Of a stretch of DNA of 64,000 bases, positions 41,663 to 49,201 are shown piece after piece; the first letter of the stretch is position 1, and each line of letters starts with the position of its first letter. The notes under the pieces were generated by a model. It searched no databases, was not told the origin of the DNA, and saw only the letters and a list, made by a program, of their open reading frames with translations. The position numbers were made by a program, and so were the translations under genes. The stretch is from Mycolicibacterium sp. GF69 (lineage in GTDB: Bacteria > Actinomycetota > Actinomycetes > Mycobacteriales > Mycobacteriaceae), in the NCBI RefSeq assembly GCF_003284965.1, contig NZ_QMEW01000022.1, positions 1 to 64,000 on the forward strand, given 5' to 3'.

Positions 41663-42334
41663 TTATCGGTTGGCGGTGGGCCGAGCAGCGCTGGTCACGA
41701 CGCGCCTGGTGGCTCGGTCAATGCGCTCGCGGGTGTCGGCGGCTGTCGCGCGGTCGCCGCTGAAGGCCACGAGGTTGGCCAACCAGATGTCGGAGATGAC
41801 CCCAGCGACGTGCAGATCGGTAGGGGTGGGCTCGCCGCCCCTGAGCGTGCGGGCCAGCAGGATCTGGATCTCATCGGCCGCGCGGTCGAGTTCCGCGGCG
41901 GCGCGGGTGTCTGCGACGGCGAAGGCCCGTGTCATGGCCGTCGTCAGCCATGGGTCGCGCTGCCAGCGGTCATGCAGATGTGCGGTGAGCCGTTCGAGCC
42001 GTTCCAGCGGTGGGCCCTCACCACCCGCCCAGTCGCCGGCCGAGTCGAGTCGACGGAACTCGCGCGTCAGCGCTGCTACCAGCAAGTGGGTTTTCGCCGG
42101 GAAATAGCGGTAAAGCGTGCCGACGGCGATGCCGACCCGCTCGGCAACCGTCCGCATCTGAACCGCCTCGTAACCACCGGCCGCGGCCACGGCCAAAGCT
42201 GCATCCAGAATTGTTTCGCGGCGCCGTGCGGAGGCGCGTGAACGCGACGCGTTAGCGGCCCGCTTCTCGGTAGCGACCGAGTTCGCTTCCGAAGGCAGGG
42301 TTTTCCCGCGGCTGCGCGCCTGAGGGAAAGTCAT
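41663..42334 (-). CDS. KstR-like TetR-family regulator
   Basis: A 223-residue TetR regulator whose DNA-binding half is close to KstR, the repressor of cholesterol catabolism: AAAGGYEAVQMRTVAERVGIAVGTLYRYFPAKTHLLVAALTREFRRLD in outline, and PLxTxAMTRAFxxAD in the ligand domain (here PWLTTAMTRAFAVAD). KstR is known to bind 3-oxo-cholestenoyl-CoA and a T-n-n-A-A-C-n-n-G-T-T site, which is not seen nearby. A 40-residue basic N-terminal extension is unusual. ATG 42334 overlaps the stop of the upstream thioesterase gene (ATGA), so the two are co-translated. Confidence 0.88.
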   Translation of the reverse strand: MTFPQARSRGKTLPSEANSVATEKRAANASRSRASARRRETILDAALAVAAAGGYEAVQMRTVAERVGIAVGTLYRYFPAKTHLLVAALTREFRRLDSAGDWAGGEGPPLERLERLTAHLHDRWQRDPWLTTAMTRAFAVADTRAAAELDRAADEIQILLARTLRGGEPTPTDLHVAGVISDIWLANLVAFSGDRATAADTRERIDRATRRVVTSAARPTANR

Positions 42335-42846
42335 GACGGCCCCGGGTCCAGACCGCCGCGGCGCGAGAACTGCTCCAGAAGATCGCCGAAAGCGCTGACA
42401 TCGCCGTGTGCGGCGAAGTGCTCAGGGCTGACGGCAATGAATACTGCACTGGCGGTGAAGCGGGCGATCCCACCCTCACCCGTGCCTGTCGCCGTGACAT
42501 GCAGCGCCCGCCCTTCACGAGAGACGATGTGGGCAGTAATCCGGTGGGTCTGATGCAGCGGCACCGGCCGCAAATATTCGACCGTCAGGGTGCGGGTGAC
42601 CGCTGGGGTGCCGGCGATCCACAACGTGAAGCCCAGGACGTCATCACATGCGGCGGCCACTGCCCCGCCGTGAGCCAGGCCCGGGGCCCCGATATGCCGC
42701 TCGTCGAACGTCACATCGGTGTACACCGCGTCGCCGCTGCGGTGCACCACTAGCCGCAGTCCGTGGGGGTTGTCCGGGCCGCAACCCATGCAGGTCGTGG
42801 TGTGCGAGGGCAGCCGCTCCGGCGGCAACACGCTTTTGGGCACCAT
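42331..42846 (-). CDS. PaaI-type thioesterase
   Basis: A 171-residue hotdog thioesterase. CMGCGPDNPHGLRLVV is the typical lead of the larger PaaI/YigI-like group, followed by HIGAPGLAHGGAVAAACDDVLGF with the HGG motif and catalytic Asp/Asn position, and TVEYLRPVPL. The C-terminus ends VSPEHFAAHGDVSAFGDLLEQF, matched by the pseudogene remnant at 38013. ATG 42846 is chosen: GGAGGGTG lies immediately upstream, and the longer frame would run into the divergent TetR gene. It is coupled to the KstR-like regulator downstream. Confidence 0.85.
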   Translation of the reverse strand: MVPKSVLPPERLPSHTTTCMGCGPDNPHGLRLVVHRSGDAVYTDVTFDERHIGAPGLAHGGAVAAACDDVLGFTLWIAGTPAVTRTLTVEYLRPVPLHQTHRITAHIVSREGRALHVTATGTGEGGIARFTASAVFIAVSPEHFAAHGDVSAFGDLLEQFSRRGGLDPGPS

Positions 42847-42946
42847 CACCCTCCAATACGATCGGTTTCGCTGCGCTACCGTTAGTACCACACTGCTAGA
42901 CTGCTGTGACAGCATCGCGTGAAAGATCGACCGCCGAGGTGAATGA

Positions 42947-43639
42947 GTGAGCAACAGTCAGTCAGCGCCAGTCCCTGACGACGACGTGGACCCGCGGCGC
43001 ATCCGGTCACGCACCCGGCTGCTGGATGCTGCGGCAACGCTACTGAGCACCGGTGGGGTGGAAGCGGTCACTATCGATGCCGTCACCAAAGCATCCAAAG
43101 TGGCCCGAACCACGCTGTACCGCCACTTCCACAGTTCGTCGCATCTGCTCGCAGCCACGTTCGAACGCCTACTTCCACAAGTGGCCACTCCGGCACCGAC
43201 CAGCGGACCCCTCCGTGAGCAGCTGATCGAATTGCTCAGCCGCCAAGCCGCACTCTTCAACGACGCACCGCTGCATGTCACGACACTCGCGTGGCTCTCA
43301 TTGGGGCCCACCGGCTCCACTAACGAAGCGGATGAGCGCCACACATCCGGGGCGCTACGGGCCCGAGTCGTTGACCAGTACCGTCAACCATTTGACGCCA
43401 TACTCACCAGCCCGAGAGCACAAGCCGAACTCGACGACTTCGACCGGGAACTGGCGCTCTGCCAACTCGTCGGACCACTCGCCTTCGCCCGAATGACCGG
43501 GCTTCGCACCATCACTCACAATGACTGCGCGAACATCGTCGATGACTTCCTCGCCGCCCACCGCAAGACCGATAGCGACGCCAAAGAGTCGAAGATCGCC
43601 ACCAAGAAGACGGGCCGCCCCGCGCGCTTAGCTCGCTAG
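42947..43639 (+). CDS. TetR-family transcriptional regulator
   Basis: A 230-residue TetR protein. The HTH spans about residues 20-70: RTRLLDAAATLLSTGGVEAVTIDAVTKASKVARTTLYRHFHSSSHLLAA in outline. The last 20 residues are basic (SKIATKKTGRPARLAR), perhaps adding DNA affinity. It diverges from the thioesterase/KstR-like operon with 100 bases between starts; within this lies tgctg-tga-cagca at 42902-42914, a small candidate operator. GTG 42947. It is the last cargo gene before the right-hand direct repeat. Confidence 0.88.
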   Translation: MSNSQSAPVPDDDVDPRRIRSRTRLLDAAATLLSTGGVEAVTIDAVTKASKVARTTLYRHFHSSSHLLAATFERLLPQVATPAPTSGPLREQLIELLSRQAALFNDAPLHVTTLAWLSLGPTGSTNEADERHTSGALRARVVDQYRQPFDAILTSPRAQAELDDFDRELALCQLVGPLAFARMTGLRTITHNDCANIVDDFLAAHRKTDSDAKESKIATKKTGRPARLAR

Positions 43640-43650
43640 GCACAACGAAA

Positions 43651-43857
43651 TCACAGCGTCCAGCCGGCTGGTCTTCGGGCCCTTTTCGCCTTCTCGCAAA
43701 TCGCGTCGGCGATGGCATCGAAGGACCGTTCGTCGCCATCATCGGCGAGGCCGTGCGCGCAGATTCCATGGGCATCCGCGTGACGATTCGTGCCGGCAAA
43801 GTGAGTGCACCACCTCAGTGTTCGGACCGCCGTTTCCCGCGTTGAGAACTCTTCCCC
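43651..43857 (-). pseudogene. Open frame without a start, possible gene remnant
   Basis: The minus strand is open for 69 codons from after a TAG at 43858-43860 to a TGA at 43651, reading ...RWCTHFAGTNRHADAHG then GLADDGDERSFDAIADAI. No ATG, GTG or TTG start lies in frame near the beginning. The residue pattern is protein-like but matches nothing I know. It may be the tail of a gene lost at the cargo boundary. Confidence 0.25.
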
Positions 43858-43902
43858 CTACGTCCGTGAGGTGTCTCGCGGGCAACCCCTCGCATCCGCG
43901 GT

Positions 43903-44015
43903 CTCGCAATCCTTGGGACGCGGGGTGTCTGCGCCGCGGATCTTTATCCGGATATCGTCCGTCGTTAAGTGATCGTGCTTATTGGCAGAGGGGTCGAATT
44001 CCGAGTGGGGTGAAT
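43903..44015. repeat. Right copy of the imperfect direct repeat flanking the cargo block
   Basis: Matches 31258-31375 in order and orientation: ctcgcaatcct at 43903, atatcgtccgtcg at 43952-43964, tggc and aggggtcg near 43983, ggggtgaat at 44007-44015. The two copies are about 12.6 kb apart and enclose mmpL to the last TetR gene. The rest of 43640-44141 shows no convincing gene. Confidence 0.7.
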
Positions 44016-44141
44016 GCCCAAATCAGAGGTCTGTTCGAGGGCGAGTTTGTTCGCTGCGTCGCAAGCGCTGGCTGTCGGTGTCTCTTGATAAGACTGTTGC
44101 GAGCTGACTGCGTACCTGTGGTCAACAGGCAGGAGGATCCG

Positions 44142-44465
44142 ATGTACTTCAAGGTCACGGTCACTGGTGACGCCAACCGCTATCCCACGTGGGCCTTGTA
44201 CGGCGACAACCATGAGATGGTCGCCTGGGCAGGCGAAGGCTTCGAATCGCAAGCCAACGCCACCAGAGCGGCAAATGCCTTCAAGTCCGGCGGGTCCGCA
44301 GCACGGTATGAGACATTCCAGGACGTCGGCGGAAGCTGGCGGTGGCGCGCATGGCGGTCGAGTGACAAAGTTGCCGCCTCAGGTGAGTCGTTCGCCAGCT
44401 CTTACAACGCGGAGCGCGCCGCCGAGAACGTGCGGGCGAACGCGCCGTATGCGACTGGGCCCTGA
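44142..44465 (+). CDS. YegP-like DUF1508 double-repeat protein
   Basis: A 107-residue protein with two tandem YegP/DUF1508-type units: the first around MVAWAGEGFESQANATRAANAFK, the second around VAASGESFASSYNAERAAENV. Each unit has the pattern of a short strand, a G-E-x-F/Y-x-S/N-x-x-x-A helix start and a helix, as in E. coli YegP. Function is unknown. ATG 44142 has AGGAGG six bases upstream, and the longer frame starting at 43818 is discarded. The HEPN-type gene follows 9 bases later, so they are one transcript. Confidence 0.8.
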   Translation: MYFKVTVTGDANRYPTWALYGDNHEMVAWAGEGFESQANATRAANAFKSGGSAARYETFQDVGGSWRWRAWRSSDKVAASGESFASSYNAERAAENVRANAPYATGP

Positions 44466-44474
44466 GCTGCGTAC

Positions 44475-45353
44475 ATGGGTGACAATGACGATCTGAAGTT
44501 GAATCCACGGTTCCTGCGGCGAGCAGCGGAACAGGTGCGCGACTTTGAGCGGGCGTTCAGCGCCCTGCTCGAGCTGTGTCAGTTCACCGCTGGGCTTCGG
44601 GCGATGGCTGGTCCCGACCTGCCTGACGAGGTACTTGCCGGCTACGCCAGTCTGCCCGCCGTGACACCGAGATCTGATGTGTCAGACGACGAATGGGTGG
44701 CGGCGAAGGGCCGCTGCTCACGGACAGCTGGCCGTATTGCGCATCTTCCCGACATCACCGGTGTGCGGATATCCCGCCCGGGATTCGGCGGTCCGGTTAA
44801 CCCGTTCGAGATGTGGATAACTGTCACCCAGCCGCACTCGCTCGTACAGCCGGACGACATCCTCGCCGCGTCCGAACACACCATCGGCATCCTTGAATCG
44901 ATGGTCGACCGTGTCGATGTCACCGGCGACATCAGCATCGAGGATATGCACCCTTTGGTCTGGGGCGCGGCTCGAGGCCAATGGCGCATCGAGTTGTACC
45001 GCGAAGCGGTGTCATCCGCCGTGGGCGCTGTCATCGACCACGTCCGCCAGCTCACCGGAAGGACTGACCTCGACGACAAGGACGTTTTCACGCAGGCCTT
45101 CTCGCAGAGTCCACCCAAGGCTGGTGCTCCGCGATTGCGCTGGCTCGGAGGTAATCAAGACCAGACCGTCATATCGATGAACCGCGGCTTGTTGAGTTTC
45201 TCGACGGGCGTCCATGCTGCGATCCGAAACCCAACCACCCACGACCGGACGCAGCTATCGGCGCAGGAGGCCGCCGAGAGGCTCGCCGCTTTAAGCCTTC
45301 TGGCGACTTGGGTGGAGAAGTGCAGGCTCGACAGCGTCGACGCCACGCAGTGA
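44475..45353 (+). CDS. Ymh/TIGR02391-type HEPN protein
   Basis: A 292-residue protein. The last 120 residues fit the Hypoth_Ymh (TIGR02391) domain: YREAVSSAVGAVIDHVRQLTG, DVFTQAFSQ, and GLLSFSTGVHAAIRNPTTHDRT followed by a terminal helix EAAERLAALSLLATWVEKC. The R-N-P-x-x-H element (about residue 250) is the HEPN-type R-x4-6-H active-site motif, so a ribonuclease is possible. The N-terminal part is helical with a short beta segment and is not recognised. It is linked to the YegP-like gene. Proteins of this family occur in mobile elements and near restriction or toxin-antitoxin systems. Confidence 0.72.
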   Translation: MGDNDDLKLNPRFLRRAAEQVRDFERAFSALLELCQFTAGLRAMAGPDLPDEVLAGYASLPAVTPRSDVSDDEWVAAKGRCSRTAGRIAHLPDITGVRISRPGFGGPVNPFEMWITVTQPHSLVQPDDILAASEHTIGILESMVDRVDVTGDISIEDMHPLVWGAARGQWRIELYREAVSSAVGAVIDHVRQLTGRTDLDDKDVFTQAFSQSPPKAGAPRLRWLGGNQDQTVISMNRGLLSFSTGVHAAIRNPTTHDRTQLSAQEAAERLAALSLLATWVEKCRLDSVDATQ

Positions 45354-45422
45354 ACAATCACTCGCGAGAACTCAAGCGCTGGAACCGCCGCCGCGAAATC
45401 CATCTGAGGCACAGCGATACGG

Positions 45423-46865
45423 TCAGCGGGCTCTTTCGGCGATGTAGGCGGTCCAGTCGCGGGCAGCAAGTCTGGCCCAGTCGGCGGCGTTTTTGTCGGT
45501 GAGCCCGAGCAGTTCGGCCAGGACTGGTGCGGGCATGTCGCCGGAGAGGTGGAAGAGGGTCGCTTTGCGGTTCTCGTAGGGCTTGATCCCGATGGCGACG
45601 AGCTGGGAGCGGATGTTCTCGGTGGCGAGGTGCGCTGCAGGGTTGCCGCCGCGGAACAGCCAGCCGGTTCCGCGTGAGGCGTAGAGGCTTTTGCCGCGGT
45701 GCTCGAGGTGCTCACGGATGAGGTCGTCGAGGAGCGGCGGCATCTGGACTGGAATCTTGCTGAAGGTGACGTGCACGGCCCGGTCGTCGGTGATCGCGAC
45801 CTGACTGGTGCGCATGGCGACGATGCGTGAAAGCGGCTGTGCGAACAGCAATGTGAGCAGGCCCGCAATTCGTGTATAACGGCGCACGGTCGTGTCGTGC
45901 AGCAGACGCTCTACGGCCGCCCACCGCTGCGTATCGGAGACGGTTACTGAGGGCGGTGACTGCGGGACGTCGGGGACTCGGAGTTTGGTGTTGGTGCGGG
46001 ATTGGCGTAGCCAGACGATGAAGGCGTACTCATGGTTCAGCATCCTGCCGACGTGTTCTTGGTAGCGCTCCAACAGATCCTGGGTCGCGGTCGCCGCACT
46101 GGCGTCATGGCGGGCGAGGAAGCCCACGAACTCGATCGCGACGCGGATGCGCCGTCGACACGCATCGGCCATCGACTTGGTCAACCGGTCTTCACGGGCG
46201 GCCTTGCGCATTCCTCGCAGCACCTGCCAGTGCGCGAATCGGCGAATCAAGGCGGCGTCCTCGGCGGGCAGTTCGGCGACGATGTCTTCGATCCAGGGCA
46301 GCATCCGTTCGATGCGGATGTCGAACGGTTCCAGGACACCGACCGCGACGAGAAGACTGCGAAGGTAGTCGTGGGCACGATCCGAGGGCAGGGTGCGGAA
46401 GGTGTCGTGGCTGATGTCGACCGCGCCGCAAGCCATCTGCCCGAGAAGTTGGGGGCCGATGCCAGGTTTCTTGCGCAGCCACCACAGCCCTGTTTGTGGG
46501 CGTTCGGAGTTCACCAGCTCGTCGAAGACCGGCCGCAATTGGCGGTGAATCTGGCCGGTCGTCGGGTCGGCGAGCAAGTCGCTGAGGCGTTCACGCAGGA
46601 AGCATCGCGCGCACCGATTGTGCCCGTAGGGATGGTCTTCGCGCCCGCATTCGCGGCACCCGAAGATCGACTCGACACCGGCACATGACGCGCACACCAC
46701 CGTCTCGCCGCGTCGCCATGCCAGCGGCCGCACGACATGGCAGCCCGGACAGGTTTCGGGGTGGTAGTGCCGCCTGCGACGGCAGCCGACACAAATGCGA
46801 CACCCATGCGTCAGCCGGGTCAGGTAGTTGGTGCTTGCGCACTCCCAGCAGGCTCGTCGATTCAC
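45423..46865 (-). CDS. Zinc-finger protein with degenerate tyrosine-recombinase C-terminus
   Basis: A 480-residue protein. The first 90 residues carry four or more C-x2-C pairs (CWECAS, CRICVGC, CPGC, CASC, CRECG, CARC), a treble-clef/zinc-ribbon array. A helical middle part follows. The C-terminal 180 residues look like a tyrosine-recombinase fold: LLTLLFAQPLSRIVAMR in the place of the box I Arg, LLDDLIREHLEH, HLSGDMPAPVLAELLGLT in the box II place, and DWTAYIAERAR with a terminal Tyr. The H-x-x-R and second His are not intact, so it may be non-catalytic. GTG 46865 overlaps the XRE stop (GTGA). It is the third gene of the 48305-45423 module. Confidence 0.7.
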   Translation of the reverse strand: MNRRACWECASTNYLTRLTHGCRICVGCRRRRHYHPETCPGCHVVRPLAWRRGETVVCASCAGVESIFGCRECGREDHPYGHNRCARCFLRERLSDLLADPTTGQIHRQLRPVFDELVNSERPQTGLWWLRKKPGIGPQLLGQMACGAVDISHDTFRTLPSDRAHDYLRSLLVAVGVLEPFDIRIERMLPWIEDIVAELPAEDAALIRRFAHWQVLRGMRKAAREDRLTKSMADACRRRIRVAIEFVGFLARHDASAATATQDLLERYQEHVGRMLNHEYAFIVWLRQSRTNTKLRVPDVPQSPPSVTVSDTQRWAAVERLLHDTTVRRYTRIAGLLTLLFAQPLSRIVAMRTSQVAITDDRAVHVTFSKIPVQMPPLLDDLIREHLEHRGKSLYASRGTGWLFRGGNPAAHLATENIRSQLVAIGIKPYENRKATLFHLSGDMPAPVLAELLGLTDKNAADWARLAARDWTAYIAERAR

Positions 46866-47194
46866 TCGTTGTCGCCGGGGCGGCGGATCCTGGCGCGGAT
46901 CGGCCGCAGGTCGCCGATCCCGGACCCGCTGTCGTTGACTGCGGGTGCCTCGCGGATCTGTTCTTGGGCGAGCTCGAACAGATCGTTGGGGGTGCACGCC
47001 AGGATGTCGCACAGCGCCGCCAGCAGGTCGAGATTGATGCGCTGTGGAGGCTTGGTAGCGATCCGGTGAACCATCTGTCGGGAGATCTCCACGCCACGTT
47101 CGTGCAGCGGTGCGACGAGGTCGGTGGTGGCGAACATGCCGTTCTCGGCCATCAGGCGGCGCAGGTTCCACCGGAGGACGGTTCTAGTGCTCAT
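46862..47194 (-). CDS. XRE-family helix-turn-helix regulator
   Basis: A 110-residue Cro/C1-type protein. The HTH lies in the first 65 residues: WNLRRLMAENGMFATTDLVAPLHERGVEISRQMVHRIATKPPQRINLDLLAALCDILACTPNDLFEL in outline, with the classical ALCDILxCTPxDLxEx tail. The C-terminal 35 residues are charged and disordered. ATG 47194 lies 11 bases inside the integrase gene, and its stop overlaps the zinc-finger gene start. In this three-gene set it probably regulates expression or directs recombination. Confidence 0.88.
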   Translation of the reverse strand: MSTRTVLRWNLRRLMAENGMFATTDLVAPLHERGVEISRQMVHRIATKPPQRINLDLLAALCDILACTPNDLFELAQEQIREAPAVNDSGSGIGDLRPIRARIRRPGDNE

Positions 47195-48305
47195 CCTGGC
47201 TCCCTTCAGTCGTCGCGGATCCGTAGACGCGGCGCAGCGCCGCCTGCAACGTTTTGGTCTTGAAGTCGTTGGACACCGAGGTGTAAATCGCGGTGGTCGA
47301 GGCGTAAGAATGTCCGACCTGCTCGGTAACGAACCGTTCCGGGTAACCGAACTCGATCAGGTGGGTCACATAGGAGTGCCGCAGGCAGTGCAGGGTGAGG
47401 TCTTGAGGCAGACCGGCCTGCGCCCGCAAGTAGGCGAATCGCTTGTCCATTTGCTTGGTCGCCACCCGCTGCCGACGCTCAGTCAGCCACAACTCTTGAC
47501 GGCTGCCGGGACTCAGAAGCGGCCGGGCTTGATCGACCCATTGGCGCAGTCCGTCGATCACCCAGTCGAACTCGGGAACGGCCAGCACCGTGCGACGCCG
47601 AGGGGCGCTGCCGCGGCTGGACTTGGCATACCGGACGTGGACGGCGCCGAACGTTCCCCACGCCGGCATCCGCGGGTTGGGACGCAGGTCGGCCACGTCG
47701 AGGTAGCACAGCTCTCGACGGCGTAACCCGAAGGCGTAGGCCGTCTTGATCATCTGCGCGTCGCGCAACGCCGCCAACGCGCCTTTGCGACCCGAACGCG
47801 CAATGATGTCCACTCGATCGGCAAGGAACGCGAACAACGTTTCCACCTCGTCGTAGGTGAACGGCCGGCGGGCGGGCTTGCCCTCGTATTCGACCAGATG
47901 CGCCGCGGTGTTGAAGTCATGGCAGACCTGCGACGGGATCCTTTCGAACCGCTGCTCGCACTGCGAGATCCAGCCATAACGGCCATCGAGTAGGTAGTCA
48001 CAAAACAACCGCAGCGTCATGTGGTAGCCGCGAATTGTCGAGGGCGCCTTGCGGTTGTTTCCCGACATCAGAGCCGCCGTGAAGTCCTCGACATCGCCGG
48101 CCGTCCAATCCCACGGATGCGTCTCGGCGAACGCAGCGAACCGTCGCACGAACGCCAATCGCGATTCGATCGTGGCCTCGGCAAGCAGCCGGGACTTCTG
48201 CTGGCGTCGCCACCCCGACAGCATCGCTTCAAAGACCGCGGACGGTTCATCAAGATGGACCACGCCCGCGGCGAGAACGAGGTGCGCCGAACCTGGAACG
48301 CTCAA
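47184..48305 (-). CDS. Tyrosine-type site-specific recombinase (integrase)
   Basis: A 373-residue tyrosine recombinase. The SAM-like core-binding domain covers residues 20-140. The catalytic domain has box I Arg (AFGLRRRELCYL, about 195-197), Lys in VRYAKSS (228), H306-x-x-R309 in LTLHCLRHSY, H332 in VGHSYAST and the nucleophile Y341 in AIYTSVS, so all six active residues are present. TTG 48305 is the only start that retains the whole frame. It overlaps the XRE gene by 11 bases. It is distant from the tRNA-Pro attL, so it may move a smaller unit or be an additional transposase-like module rather than the element integrase. Confidence 0.9.
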   Translation of the reverse strand: MSVPGSAHLVLAAGVVHLDEPSAVFEAMLSGWRRQQKSRLLAEATIESRLAFVRRFAAFAETHPWDWTAGDVEDFTAALMSGNNRKAPSTIRGYHMTLRLFCDYLLDGRYGWISQCEQRFERIPSQVCHDFNTAAHLVEYEGKPARRPFTYDEVETLFAFLADRVDIIARSGRKGALAALRDAQMIKTAYAFGLRRRELCYLDVADLRPNPRMPAWGTFGAVHVRYAKSSRGSAPRRRTVLAVPEFDWVIDGLRQWVDQARPLLSPGSRQELWLTERRQRVATKQMDKRFAYLRAQAGLPQDLTLHCLRHSYVTHLIEFGYPERFVTEQVGHSYASTTAIYTSVSNDFKTKTLQAALRRVYGSATTEGSQDEH

Positions 48306-48324
48306 CTGAAGGCCTCCAGACGGT

Positions 48325-48464
48325 CAACTCACAGTTGTCAATGTCAACGGCAAGTTACCACGATCTGGGCCGAAATCGCTCATCAGCACAAACGGGAAAT
48401 GGTTCAATGGCGGCTTGGCGGCTCTCGCCCCAAGCGCCACCCGCGTGCGTCAACTTTAAGTTGA
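48325..48464. promoter_or_regulatory. Inverted repeats upstream of the recombinase module
   Basis: Two small inverted repeats of related sequence: caact-cac-agttg at 48325-48337 and tcaactt-t-aagttga at 48450-48464. A gtcaacg/caagtt pair lies between. The region is 20-160 bases before the integrase start and may be its recombination site or operator. Nothing else is seen in 48465-48753 apart from a 29-codon frame at 48590. Confidence 0.45.
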
Positions 48465-48753
48465 TTGGCGATCTTCCGGCCCAGAGTGCAAGAGGTGTGT
48501 GGATTTTGGGCGTTGAACAGGGACTTGATGTGATGCGACAACGTTGGAGGTGCATTGCCCGTGTGGCGGCCTGGCGGACGACGAGGCAATGAGCGCCCAC
48601 GAGTTCCGCGACGACGATGCCAATGCGTGGGGTGCTCAGCGCGCAACCAGCTGGCTACGCCATCAACGTCAGGCGTAACCACCGTCCGACCGACGCACGT
48701 GTCCGCGATGCCTGGCTACACCACGATTAGCCGCAGCAGGGCGATACTGGATC

Positions 48754-48980
48754 GTGACAGGGTTGAGTCAGAACCATCAGCCGATCACCGGTCTCCGAAC
48801 GACGTGGCTGCCGGTGCACAATCGGCTTTACGACGCGGTGGTCGAGGCCCACGACCGGCGCTCGGCCGACGAGCTAGATACAAACCGTTGGATCGCGCTG
48901 TTCTGTCGACGGTCGCTGACCATGTCCGAGACCATTGCTAGGGTTCGGTCGTTCAGTAGCGGAAGGGGCCGATCATGCAG
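48754..48980 (+). pseudogene. Possible truncated gene before the OGG-like pair
   Basis: A GTG-started frame reads VTGLSQNHQPITGL and TNRWIALFCRRSLTMSETIARVR for about 70 residues in a protein-like way, then continues as arginine/serine-rich sequence that is antisense-like and overlaps the better supported 62-residue gene. It may be a gene truncated by insertion. No family is recognised. Confidence 0.3.
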
Positions 48981-49163
48981 GTGGAGTACGACAGCGGAAT
49001 GCGCTGCTTCCGAATCCAGGAGCATCCTTACGGCCCAGTTACGCTCGTCAACTACTCGACTCCCTTCGACTCGTTCGAAGTCGTCGATGATAATCAGCTC
49101 GTTGTATACGCGTACGGAGGAGTTGCTGCTCGGTACAACTCCGAAGGACGCCTCCTCATGTGA
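48975..49163 (+). CDS. Small hypothetical protein, 62 aa
   Basis: A 62-residue protein, MQVEYDSGMRCFRIQEHPYG at the start and VVYAYGGVAARYNSEGRLLM at the end. The alternating hydrophobic pattern suggests a small beta-barrel or beta-sheet domain; KTSC-type proteins are similar in size but the K-T-S-C motif is missing. The ATG lies after GGAAGGGG. The stop codon overlaps a GTG of the following OGG-like frame, so the two are probably expressed together. Confidence 0.55.
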   Translation: MQVEYDSGMRCFRIQEHPYGPVTLVNYSTPFDSFEVVDDNQLVVYAYGGVAARYNSEGRLLM

Positions 49164-49201
49164 AATCGACGCACCGGAGTCACTATCTGAGCGGAGGTGC
49201 A

